Origin: Caenorhabditis remanei
Lineage: Eukaryota > Nematoda > Chromadorea > Rhabditida > Rhabditidae
Reading direction: 5' to 3'
Assembly (NCBI RefSeq): GCF_010183535.1
Contig: NC_071331.1
Span: 22,506,001-22,570,000 of the forward strand
Length of the DNA stretch: 64,000 nt
This document shows positions 45,970 through 55,921 of the stretch, one piece after another; positions within the stretch are counted from its first letter, which is position 1, and each line of letters starts with the position of its first letter. The notes below the pieces were generated by a model. The model was given only the letters and a program-made list of their open reading frames with translations, was not told where the DNA came from and did not search any database. A program made the position numbers and the translations under genes.

Positions 45970-47718
45970 GTTTTCAAAATTATATTCAAATTGTAGATCA
46001 AAACCAAGGCTACATTTTTGTAGTTGACAATTTTTCAATAGCACCTAATCCCAAGGAGTTATAACGCTTTAAAGCTAAAATTCATCACTTTTTGCTTCTA
46101 AATGCTATAACTCTTCAAATACCGACTATATCAAAAAACTACAAACTACAAAAATATGCAAAATTTAATTCTCTACACTTTTCCATTTTAAAATTATCAA
46201 AAATCTCTATTCCTCACTGAGAAAACTTGATAATAGCATCCCGAGAGACGCAGAGAAACGAGAGCACTCTCGTTTCTCTGCGTCTCTCCTTACCTTTAAA
46301 CGTCTGTAACTCCGCGGGGAGGGGAGATATTGAAAAATGGTCAACTACAAAAATGTAGAGCATGAAAAGGGCTATCCGGTGGATATCAATTTTATTAGGA
46401 TGGGGTGGCCTAGAAAACCAAAAATTGGGAAAAACTAGTCCCCAAGCCAAAAATCGCTAGTACTTTTCAGTTTTTTGGTTTTTTAATAATTTGTTTTGTA
46501 ATTTTGCAGCGAAATCTTTTCCCTAATATTTTCTTTGCCGTAGTTAAGTTTTGTGTCGATTTACGGTGTCTTATATGTGGATTTACGGAGATGACCTGTG
46601 TCGATTTACGCAGCTCTCGTGTTTATTTACGTGACACACCTTTTTTTGTACCAGACTCACCTAAAAACAGGTGCAAAAACCAAAAAACAACTGAAAGACA
46701 CATCTGGCAGGTCTGAGTACATATATATAGAGAGAATCTGAAAAAAAATTGTCTGAAAATTTTTTGTGCTGAAAAAAATTTTCAAAACTTTTTTTTCGAA
46801 TTTTTGGTTACTGTAGCTATAGTAATTATAGAACTAAACTACAGTAACCAAAGACCAGTCATATGTATAAATAAATATAGAAAACTGACCAACACCCCGC
46901 TATATAGTCAATTAATTATTTAGGTACGAAAAATTTTTTTTTCAATTAAAATTTTTTCGTTTCGTTTTGAAATACCCAATTATAAGTTCATTGCGCCTTC
47001 AAACGTATATCGTCATAACATTTAAGCGGATAATTATTTAATTATATTGAAGACCCATTACCCCCACCTACTCCTCAATTTCCTCGTTGCCCTTCTGACT
47101 TCTGAAGTCATTTGACGTCTTCTGAATTGTTTTCTGGAAGAAGGATACAAAAGTTGTCTCTGAGACATATGATGTTGTTTTTTAAACTTTTGGAAAATAT
47201 AGAAAAAAAGTAGAAAAATTCGAAAAAAAATTCAAAATTTTTTTAAAAAAATTTTTGACACCTCCGCCAAAATCCAAATTTTTCAAATTTACCTTTTTCT
47301 AATAGCCCTTTTCATGCTCTACATTTTTGTAGTTGACCGTTTTTCGAAATCTCCCTTCCCCGCGGAGTTACAGACGTTTAAAGGTGAAAAGAGACGCAGA
47401 GAAACGAGAGTGCTCTCGTTTCTCTGCGTCTCTCCCTCTCCGGATGCTATTATTAAGTTTTCTCAGTGAGGAATAGAGATTTTTGAGAATTTCAAAATGG
47501 AAAAATGTAGAGAACTGAATTTCGCATATTTTTGTAGTTTGTAGTTTTTTGATACAGTCGGTATTTGAAGAGTTATAGCGTTTAGAAGCAAAAAATGGGG
47601 TATTTTAGCTTTAAAGCATTATAACTCCTTGGGATTAGGTGCTACTAAAAAGTTGTCAACTACAAATATATAGCATTGGTTTTGATCTACAATTTGATTA
47701 TAATTTCGAAACGATCCG
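45970..47718. repeat. Large foldback P4 (about 1.75 kb)
   Basis: Left arm 45970-46375 and right arm 47297-47718 are inverted copies around a 920 bp loop. Ends carry GTAGATCAAAACCAAGGCTA and its complement. Each arm contains its own near-perfect 42-46 nt hairpin (46243-46288; 47391-47432). The loop includes TTTACG minisatellite units at 46546-46630. Confidence 0.85.
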
Positions 47719-48013
47719 AGCAATATAACATCCACATGACGAGCTCCAAATATCGGAGCGAAAAAACTTTTGAAATTTTTTTTGGAAATTTTTAGAATTT
47801 TCCGAAACTAAAAATGTTCCATATCTAGTTTTTAGTCTATTTTTGGTTTTTTTTTGTCTAGATTCATGAGGTGCCTTGTGTGAATTTACGGAGAGCTGGA
47901 TGTTGATTTACACAACTTTTCTGTAGATTTACGTACTGACGTTTTCAAATTTTTTTGGAAAAAACGTTTTTTTCAAACAAAAACTTCCAGGTAACCCCGT
48001 TCACATCCCCAGG

Positions 48014-49913
48014 ATGAAGTGCTCTGTTCTCGTGGTCGCATTCCTTCTGGTTACTGTATCTACCGTAATCATCAGACAAGTCGACGGACAGCGAAGACTT
48101 CCATCAGTTGGTGGAAACAACTATTATGAGTGGTTGATGTGAGTTTGGAGTTTGGACCCGATATTTGAGAGCTATGAAGATTTTTAAAATTTCAGAAATA
48201 TTTGTAGTTTGTAGTGCTTAAAGTGGGCTATTGAATGGTATAAAAATTGTCTGAAAATGTTGAAATTTGAGAAAGTTATAAATATTTGAAAATTTAGAAT
48301 TTTTCAGTTTTTCAGAAATTAGCAAAGTTCGAAGGTCGTTTTCTAAATATATAACATATATAATTGACAAGTGTTTACTGTCATAAAAAAGCGCTTGAAA
48401 TTGTGCACATTTTGATAAAAAAAATCGTTTGAATATCTCAAAAGAGTAAAAAGTTATAGCATTTTGAATTTTGGTAAAATTTCAAAAAATCAGGAATTTT
48501 TTTTGTTGAAAATTTTGATTATTTCGGTTTTTCAGTAGTTTTAAGCAAAAAATTGTGAAGTTTATGCAGTTTACACAATTAATATTGCTAAAAGCCCTAT
48601 GAAACTAAAATATTTCTAATATTTTTATTTTGGTCAAGTTCTCAAAATTTTCAAAATTTTCAGATTTTTGACTTTTTTGAACTAACTTTTCTACTATAAG
48701 CTAAAACCTGAAACATATAAATAATATACCATTTTAAAGCCTGTAATATTAGCTATCGATTGAAATAAAAAACATAATAATCCGTGCATTTTTCAAAAAG
48801 TTATGACTGTTTGAATTTTGTTTTTTGCGGACTTTTATTAATGTTTTTAAATCTGTGTATTATACCTTGAATTCAGTAATTTCTTTAAAAAAATGACTGA
48901 ATTAAAGCCAAAGACGTTGTTTATTGATCTATGTTCAATATATCCATATCCGACAAAATTTATTTGAGTTTGAGTAGTTTTAACTTTCCAAAAATTTTTA
49001 AAAAAAAATTTGAAAAATTTGAACAACTTTTCCAATTCCTGTATCTCAAAGGAAATTAACCCGTTTTTATTGATTTTAGTCTTAAATTAAAGCCAGAGGG
49101 ATTTTATACTCAATTATGTACAATAATAAATGATAACTTTAATGCTGACAAAACCACGTCTCTCCAAAGTCAAAGATTTTCAAAAAAAAAAAAAAAAAAA
49201 TTCAAAAATTGAAACTACTTTTAAACTACTGGATCTTCCCTGAAACTAATCCGTTTTTATTGGTTTTAATCTCAATTTAAAGCCAGAGACTTGTTCTATT
49301 CACATATATACAAATATATTATTTTGACTTTAACTCTGACCAAGCCCGCCCCTCTAAACTCTGCTTTCAAAACTTGAAAAATATTTTATGAGAATTTAGC
49401 ATTATTTTTCAAATAACTGTATCTCAGCTGAAATTTTGTCATTCTTATTGGTTTTGGTATCAAATTAAAGCCACAAACGTTATCTATTCACATATATACA
49501 AATATATTACTTTGACTTTAACTCTGACCAAGCCCCGCCCCTCTAAAACCCTGCTTTCAAAACTTGAAAAAAAATTTTGAGAAATGTTGAAACTAATTTT
49601 CGAATAACTGTATCTTAGCGGAAATTAACCCCGTTTTTGATGGTTTTGGTACCAAATTAAAGCCAAATACTTGTTCTATTTGATAATCTATGAATAAATT
49701 AAGTAATTTCAATTGAGACCAAGCCCCGCCCCTCCAAAGTCTGTCCACCTTACCCAATTTCCAAATTTCCAGGCGCGCCCAACACGGCGGTCTCGGCTCC
49801 CAGAATCCGATCGTCTCGTCTCGTTCCCCAAAACTCGACCGTAACTGTTTCTTCTCGCCAGTCCAGTGTATGTTCGACACCTCGTCGACCGATAATTTAA
49901 ATTCTTTTCGTCG
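48014..49913 (+). CDS. Small secreted precursor with allatostatin-C-like ring
   Basis: Exon 1 runs from ATG at 48014 to about 48139, where GTGAGT follows; exon 2 runs from about 49773 (TTTCCAG acceptor) to TAA near 49913, joining in frame for about 88 residues. A signal peptide (MKCSVLVVAFLLVTVSTV) is followed by a short spacer. Near the C terminus, after SPKLDR, lies NCFFSPVQCMF. The eight-residue Cys-to-Cys ring with aromatic, aromatic, x, Pro, Val resembles insect allatostatin C (CYFNPISC). No glycine amidation site follows the ring. Function as a neuropeptide is inferred from family resemblance. The intron contains about five degenerate tandem units. Confidence 0.6.
48880..49760 (+). repeat. 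Degenerate tandem array in the precursor gene intron
   Basis: About five units of 180-200 bp, each containing AAATTAAAGCCA and, in the later ones, ACCAAGCCCCGCCCCTC. Confidence 0.75.
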
Positions 49914-50242
49914 TTAATCTCGTCACCCGTCCGCCCACCAAAAAAGCCGTCCCTCGACTAGTCCCCGCCATTTTTCCGAAAATTTGAGACCTTTATTGAG
50001 ATTTCCACGATTTTAAGTTATTATATAAATATATATATATACTGTACTGCTGCAATTTAAGCTATTTTTCAAAAAAAAAATTCTGAATTTTTTTGCTACA
50101 TTTTTTTTAAACTTAAAATTCTTTATTAATTATCGATTGCCTGGGATGAATGAATGCATGTTGAACACGTAATATATGTATGCTTTCGGGTAGATTTTCA
50201 GATATTTTCAGATGCAAAAAAAATTTTCAGACAAATTTTTTT
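49914..50242. other. Convergent 3' spacer
   Basis: AT-rich gap between two convergent genes with a TATATATATATA stretch near 50030. No gene. Confidence 0.5.
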
Positions 50243-51375
50243 TTAGACATGTGACCGCAGACGAGTCGGTTTCCAGGCGGATAGTCGACAGTGTCGACAA
50301 AAATAGCGGAAAATTGAGTAGCAGATGCCAACGAGGCACGATAACACGACGCATACAATAGCCAGTCTGGAAAAAAAAAAATTTCAGCAAAATTTTCAAA
50401 AAAAATTTTTTTTTCAAAATTTCTTCAATTTTTCAAATTGTGAAAAATCTAATTTAAACTACTTTTTATATCCGAAAAACGCCAAAAACTGATTTTAAAT
50501 GGCTGAAAACGCTGAAAAACGACTCATGACCGAGTTTTTGAGGTCGTGGCCTAGAAATCCAAAACTGATCCCCGCCTTTAAAATTTTCGGTTTTGAACCT
50601 TTTTTTGGAGTGAAAAATGATTTTAAACAAGTTTTATACATTTATCGTAACTTAAAACCTATAAATTGGCAATTTTTGAGTTGAAAAAATTTCAAAAAAA
50701 TTTTTTTTAATTTTCAAAAATAATATTTTTTTCAAAAATTTTGAAATTTTCGCAAATCTGCTCTATCGCACTTACAGTAACCAAATCCTAATCTTTGCAC
50801 AACATTCACTCTTCTCCGGATCCGCACTCGATGGACAACATTTATAGAAGAAGAACATGGATTCACGGGGACATCTGGAATAAAATGTCTGTCTGTGTGT
50901 CTGTAAGAGTGTCCGGATGTCCGCATCAGAATCAGCTCGTTGAGAGCTTTCAGAAAGTACCCACAAGCCATGGTTCCGACAACTTTGGGTCTCGACGCGA
51001 AAACTACAGTAGTCTGTTTTCGGGTTACTGTAGTTTTCGTGGCGGGACCCATAGTGGTCGGAACCTAGGCTTGTGGGTACTTTTCTGAAAGCTGAAAACG
51101 AGCTGAATGCGATAGTTATAAAATTTTTAAGATTGGATAAAAATGGGCGGAGTTACGACTACTTCTAAGGAAAAATGATTTTTTATATGTCTGGAAAACA
51201 AGAAAGTTTTGAAAAATGAATGTCCTCGCACTTACAGTACACTCGGGTGAAACGGTTCGTCCGGTCGTTTACAGTAACTGACGGATCCATTGGAACTTCC
51301 TTGAAGGGAATTCAAAATCGCCGCGATGAGAGAGCATATGAGAAGGAGAGTGAGCAGACAGCAGACTAGTCTCAT
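50243..51375 (-). CDS. Small cysteine-rich single-pass membrane protein
   Basis: Exons 51375-51236, 50874-50776 and 50366-50243 join in frame for 120 residues. Residues 1-20 (MRLVCCLLTLLLICSLIAAI) are a signal peptide. A short extracellular part carries SYCKRPDEP, then CPRES, YKCC and SECC. A transmembrane helix follows (IWLLLAIVCVVLSCLVGICY, near 79-98), then a basic cytoplasmic tail RYFCRHCRLSAWKPTRLRSHV. The layout resembles Shisa-like or other nematode small CC-motif membrane proteins, but I cannot assign it. All splice sites are strong. Intron 1 holds a 170 bp foldback. Confidence 0.75.
50935..51105. repeat. Foldback P7, copy 1
   Basis: Arms include GTACCCACAAGCC and its complement, and CGCGAAAACTACAGTA facing TACTGTAGTTTTCG. 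Lies in intron 1 of the membrane-protein gene. Confidence 0.85.
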
Positions 51376-51715
51376 TGAGGAAGGAAGGACACACAGAGTA
51401 TCCGGTTCATCCAACACGTACTGTCCGGGTACTACTCGTTTTCCAGTTCGAAGGGACCGAAGGGACGGGGGACGCGACCAGACGACCACTGGAGAGTCGG
51501 GCGATTCTAGCATTACGCTGAAAATTTGAAAAAAACTGGTGAGAAATATGATACACCGAGATAGAGCACAAGAATTTGAGGAAGTAAAATACAGTAATGA
51601 CAATAATTCAATTCAGCTTTATGACAGATGGTCACAAATGACCAGAGAGTGTTAAGATATCAGTGATTGTCCCATCGAATAAAATTTTGTATGAACTATA
51701 TACAGTACCGCTCAA
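51376..51715. other. Upstream region of the membrane-protein gene
   Basis: Sequence before the start at 51375 on the minus strand. No other gene is seen and no clear TATA box was found. Confidence 0.4.
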
Positions 51716-52735
51716 AAGTATATAAAAGGGGGACTGCGGTATTCCAAAAATCAAGAATTTTTGATATGAATCGACTCACTAGGGAAGGATCCCGAGTCGA
51801 GATGGAGTTACAGGTCGAGATATATATCACTAGAACGGAAATTTTGTGTTGATTTCAAATCTGTATTTTGTTCTTGCAGAGCAATCTCGGGGAAAAAGTT
51901 ATTGCCGTTTTTGCCGCTTCTCAGTGCAAAAATGAGCATTTTCAAGACTTCCAAAATTAACGTTTTTTCTTGATATTTTCAAATTTTTTTGTGTTGTACG
52001 TGTAATTCCGTTAATGTATTGTTGTATTGTTTGTGTTGGAACTTCAGAATATTTTCAGACAACTTTTTTGTAAAAGCGTTATTTTTGAAAATTTAAGAAA
52101 CTCCATAAAAATTTTTCTTAAAATAAATTCTGAAATTAAACTATGCCAAAATTATCTTTACATCCGTACTCATACGTACAGAACAAAAAAATTTGAAAAA
52201 AATGAGAAAAATGTTAATTTTGAGAGTCTTGAAAATCCTCATTTTTGCACTGAGAAGCCACAAAAACGCAAATAACTTTTTCCCCGAGATCGCTCTGCAA
52301 AAACAGAATACAGATTTGAAATCAACGCAACATTTCCGTTTTAGTGATATATGTCTCGACCTGTAACTCCATCTCGACTCGGGATCCTTCCCTAGTCATA
52401 ATTTTATAGAAAAGAGAAAAGTCTCTTGGAGCCAGGTCCGAAAATTAGTCTAAAACGAGTTATGAGGCCTCAAAGTGTCAAAAAAGGGTCTCTAGCCGTG
52501 AAAATTTGCCTTATATTTCAAAATTTTTTCATGTTCACGGCGAGAGAGTTTTAACTTGAAATATATTGCAAATCTTCACTGCGAGAGGCCCTTTTTTGAC
52601 ACTTTGAGGCCTCATAACTCGTTTCAGACTAATTTTCGGACCTGGCTCCAAGAGACTTTTCTCTATTCCACAAAATTCTGAGTCGATCCATATCAAAAAA
52701 TCTCGATGTTTGAAATACCGGAGTCCCCCTTAAAC
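51716..52735. repeat. Nested foldbacks P6
   Basis: The inverted pairs nest: outer AAAGGGGGACT near 51725 with AGTCCCCCTT near 52725; middle arms at about 51777-51920 and 52275-52400 (CTCGAGTCGAGATGG-type sequence); and a separate inner foldback at 52413-52670 (TCTCTTGGAGCCAGGTCCG). It appears to be one element inserted into another. Confidence 0.8.
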
Positions 52736-52804
52736 TTTTGGTTTTTTCAGTTGAAATTGGACAACTTTGAGAGTGTGTCATGGTAATTCTTTTTGTCCCA
52801 TTAA

Positions 52805-53040
52805 GTAGATTTTTGATGGATCTTATAGATCAAAGGTAGAACTTTATTTTTGTAGTTGACAACTTTTTTGTACGGACACTCCCTAGCAAGTTATATATCG
52901 ACAAAGTAGTTTCTCTCTCAAATCGACCCATTTCAACTGTCTCCTTAAAATGACCATAACTCTCTAGGGAGTGTCCGTACAAAAAAGTTGTAAACTAAAA
53001 AAATAAAGACCTAGACTTTAGCTACAACATATGAAAAAAA
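52805..53040. repeat. Foldback P5
   Basis: Arms with GTACGGACACTCCCTAG and complement; outer ends with TTTTGTAGTTGACAAC resemble P3 and P4. Confidence 0.75.
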
Positions 53041-54146
53041 TTGGCAAAGATATGCATTTCGATTTTGAAAAACAACTTTTCTGTGTTCTGCGTTGTGGGA
53101 CAATTAGTAAAACAAATATTCGAAACGAATTTTCAAGAAAACTGTCGCAAAAATATGAGATTTTCGGAGGCAAACATCTCGAATTTGTATAAAAACTGTA
53201 AGTCTTTCGAAGACAGACACTTGTTATATAGTAAATTTCAAAAATATAGTTAGTGAATTATAGCAAATCACCAATTTTGTTACTACTTCTGTTTTTACGA
53301 GAATTATGCCAAAAGTTTTGCTTTTATCCTTCTTTCAACACTGAACAAGAGATGTGTCGGTTTTTAGCATTTCAAAACGTGAGATTTGATGAAAAAAAAG
53401 CCAAAAAAAGACCTTCAGTACCCTCGTAAATGCCTAGTCTCACTAAAAAAAGAATGTCACGATTTTAATTCTCATTTCAGGCTCCGCCCACAAAACAGAG
53501 CCCCGATTAGAGTACACAAAGACCGCAGTATGTGAAAGACTCCTGTTTTGGGGGCGGAGCCTATTTTGTTCAAAAATAAATGAATAAATGCCACGTCATC
53601 ACCCTATATTTATGGTCAAAAACCAAAAGTCAAAAAAAAGAATATATTTTCCAGAAAATTGATAGCCGTCCGGTTTTAGCTTTCTGGCAAAAAAAGAAGA
53701 GACTCCAAAAAAAGTTCCAAAAAACCTCCCCCCCCCCCCCCCTTTTTCGAATTCCTTAGGGGGGATTAGTTGTCTTGTGACGCCCGTCCGTCAAAAAATT
53801 GTGAATACGTACATATATACATGTGTATAGAAAAAAAAGGACAAGAAATGTTTGATACATACCCAAGAATTTGTGTCTTAGAAAAGAATCGAAAAGTTGT
53901 TTGGAATAAAAAAGTGGGGGGGGGGGGCTCCAGATGTCTCGAGACACGACGTCTTTTACGGCCCCCGGCCGAAAAGCACGTTTTATGGTTTTTCGGGTTT
54001 ATTTTCCACTCGGAGGGGAGGGATTTGAGGAGAAACAGATTTGAGGGGGAAGGTTCCATTTCTATCAACATGTGATGAGGGGGACGGAAGAAAATTTTCA
54101 AAAAAAAAAATCAATTTTTAAAAAACTTTGAGACTTACCAACTTAC
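53041..54146. other. Gene-free region
   Basis: Includes a short inverted repeat of GGCTCCGCCC (53480-53560), a run of about 18 C at 53727-53744 and a run of about 10 G near 53920. Open frames here show no splice pattern or domain. Confidence 0.5.
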
Positions 54147-54201
54147 CAAATACTAAGAAGATGACGATATGGAGATTATTGGTCCGATTTCTCGGTTTCA
54201 T
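54147..54201 (-). pseudogene. Orphan first exon of a GT11 gene
   Basis: The 55 nt from the ATG at 54201 encode MKPRNRTNNLHIVIFLVF plus one base, identical in protein to GT11-C exon 1 and followed by a GTAAGT donor. None of the other ten exons is found to its left. It lies in inverted orientation to GT11-C, 1.7 kb away. Confidence 0.85.
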
Positions 54202-54247
54202 CTGAAAATTCTGAAATTTTTTCTGGAAAATTTGAAAAACAATGCTC

Positions 54248-54441
54248 ATATTCGGATTCCCCATCAAAAACTACCCTTTTCCTCATTTTTCTGCGTCTCT
54301 ATCTCTCATTTTGTGTTTTTTGGGTTACTGTAGCGCCGATTGTGTGCAAACACCGAACACCCCGACGACAAAATGCACAGAATTTGAAAATCGAGTGAAA
54401 ACCGTTTGGATAGGGGTAAAATGAGACAAGGAGTTCAAATT
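54248..54441 (+). repeat. R195 unit 17
   Basis: Forward copy just upstream of the orphan GT11 exon, matching the position of units 12 and 20 before GT11-B and GT11-C. Confidence 0.9.
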
Positions 54442-54781
54442 TAAAAATAAAAACTGAGAAAATAGTTTCAAATTGATCCATTTAGTAATCAAAATCCAGT
54501 GAACAGTGTATAAAAAGATATTTTTCAGTTTTTCAGCAGGTTTTGTCAGAAAATTCTGGTTTTTAATGTAAATTTTAATAAGTATTGTAATTTTTGTAAG
54601 ATGAAACTATGAGGTTTCAGTTTCACGTGTTTTTTACCCCTAAATCGGAGTTTTTGAGCAATTTTTGAGTTCTGTGCATTATGAGTGATTTGCGGCCATA
54701 CTATTTGATAATATTTAGATTTTACAGCAGTTTTTCGCAGGAAAACCCCAAATTCCGGCAAGAAACCCCATTTTTGATATG

Positions 54782-55279
54782 AAATTCGAATTTCCCGCCA
54801 CTTTTTACCCATATCCAGACAGTTTTTACTCAATTTTCGAATTCTGTGCATTTTATCGTCGGGGTGTTCGGTGTTTGCACACAATCGGAACTACAGTAAC
54901 CCAAAAAACACAAAATGAGAGATAGAGACGCAGAAAAATGAGGGTAAGGGTTGTTTTTGATGGGGAATCCAAATTAGAAATTAGTTTTTTAAAATTGTGG
55001 AAATTTAACTACTATTTGGCAGGTTTGAGGTCTGTAAAACTTATTTTCTGTATAAAAACGTGATCCAATCTTAATTTCTATGTGAAATTTGAGTTCCCCG
55101 CCTCTTTTTACCTCTATCTAGCCGGTTTTCACTCAATTTTAAAATTCTGTGCATTTTGTCGTCGGGGTGTTCGGTGTCTGCACACAATCGGTGCTACAGT
55201 AACCCAAAAAACACAAAATGAGAGATAGAGACGCAGAAAAGTGGGGTTACGGGTAGTTTTTGATGGGGAATTCGAATTT
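54782..55279 (-). repeat. R195 units 18 and 19, direct pair
   Basis: Units at 54782-54975 and 55085-55279 with the usual linker. Lies between the orphan exon and the GT11-C promoter. Confidence 0.92.
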
Positions 55280-55458
55280 GATATTGGTTTTTAAAAATTC
55301 TAATGAGACATTTGAAAAATTTCAATTTTAAGTAGTTTAAAAACAAAATCTTTAAAAATAACATGTAAAATACTAAACAGGAAATCTGTCCACTAATATG
55401 ATGAATTTGATCTACAAAAACAATTTTACAGCCCATCCCAGACATTCCTTCCTCCTTC

Positions 55459-55520
55459 TTATCATTTTCAACAGGAATTGGACTCAGAAATGATAAGAAA
55501 ATGATAAAAACTCTATAAAA
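55459..55520 (+). promoter_or_regulatory. GT11-C promoter block
   Basis: TTATCA at 55459-55464, TGATAA at 55491-55496 and again at 55502-55507, then TATAAAA at 55514-55520. The GATA part is shared with the region upstream of GT11-B. GT11-A has R195 unit 10 and ShKT-3 in place of this block. Confidence 0.6.
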
Positions 55521-55683
55521 AATTGAACGGAACAGATGTTGGAACGCATTTTTAGTGTGAGTTTGCATATTTTTGTCAGTTTTTATTTTGAAATTTGAAA
55601 TCATTGCCCCCTTTTTACAGATTTTTGACCTTTGAAACCGATTTTTTGTGAAAAAACGTGTTCCAGGATTTATTTTTATGTTG

Positions 55684-55878
55684 AATTCGGATTCTCCGCC
55701 TCTTTTTACGCCTATCCAGACAGTTTTCACTCAATTTTCAAATTCTGTGCATTTTGTCGTCGTGGTGTTCGGTGTCTGCACACAATCGGCGCTACAGTAA
55801 CCCAAAAAACACAAAATGAGAGATAGAGACGCAGGAAAATGGGGATATGGGTAGTTTTTGATGGGGAATTCGAATTTG
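55684..55878 (-). repeat. R195 unit 20
   Basis: Reversed copy 43 bp before the GT11-C start, with part of the array linker at 55620-55683. Confidence 0.9.
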
Positions 55879-55921
55879 ATATTAGTTTTTATATTTTTAG
55901 AAAAAAATTCAGAATTTTCAG

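Noticed and set aside
50732..51052. 106-codon minus-strand frame across 51052-50732
   Set aside because: It reads through the P7 foldback and an intron; the spliced three-exon membrane-protein model explains the coding part better.
53766..54101. Overlapping open frames of about 100 codons on both strands
   Set aside because: They cross C and G runs, show no domain and have no splice partners.
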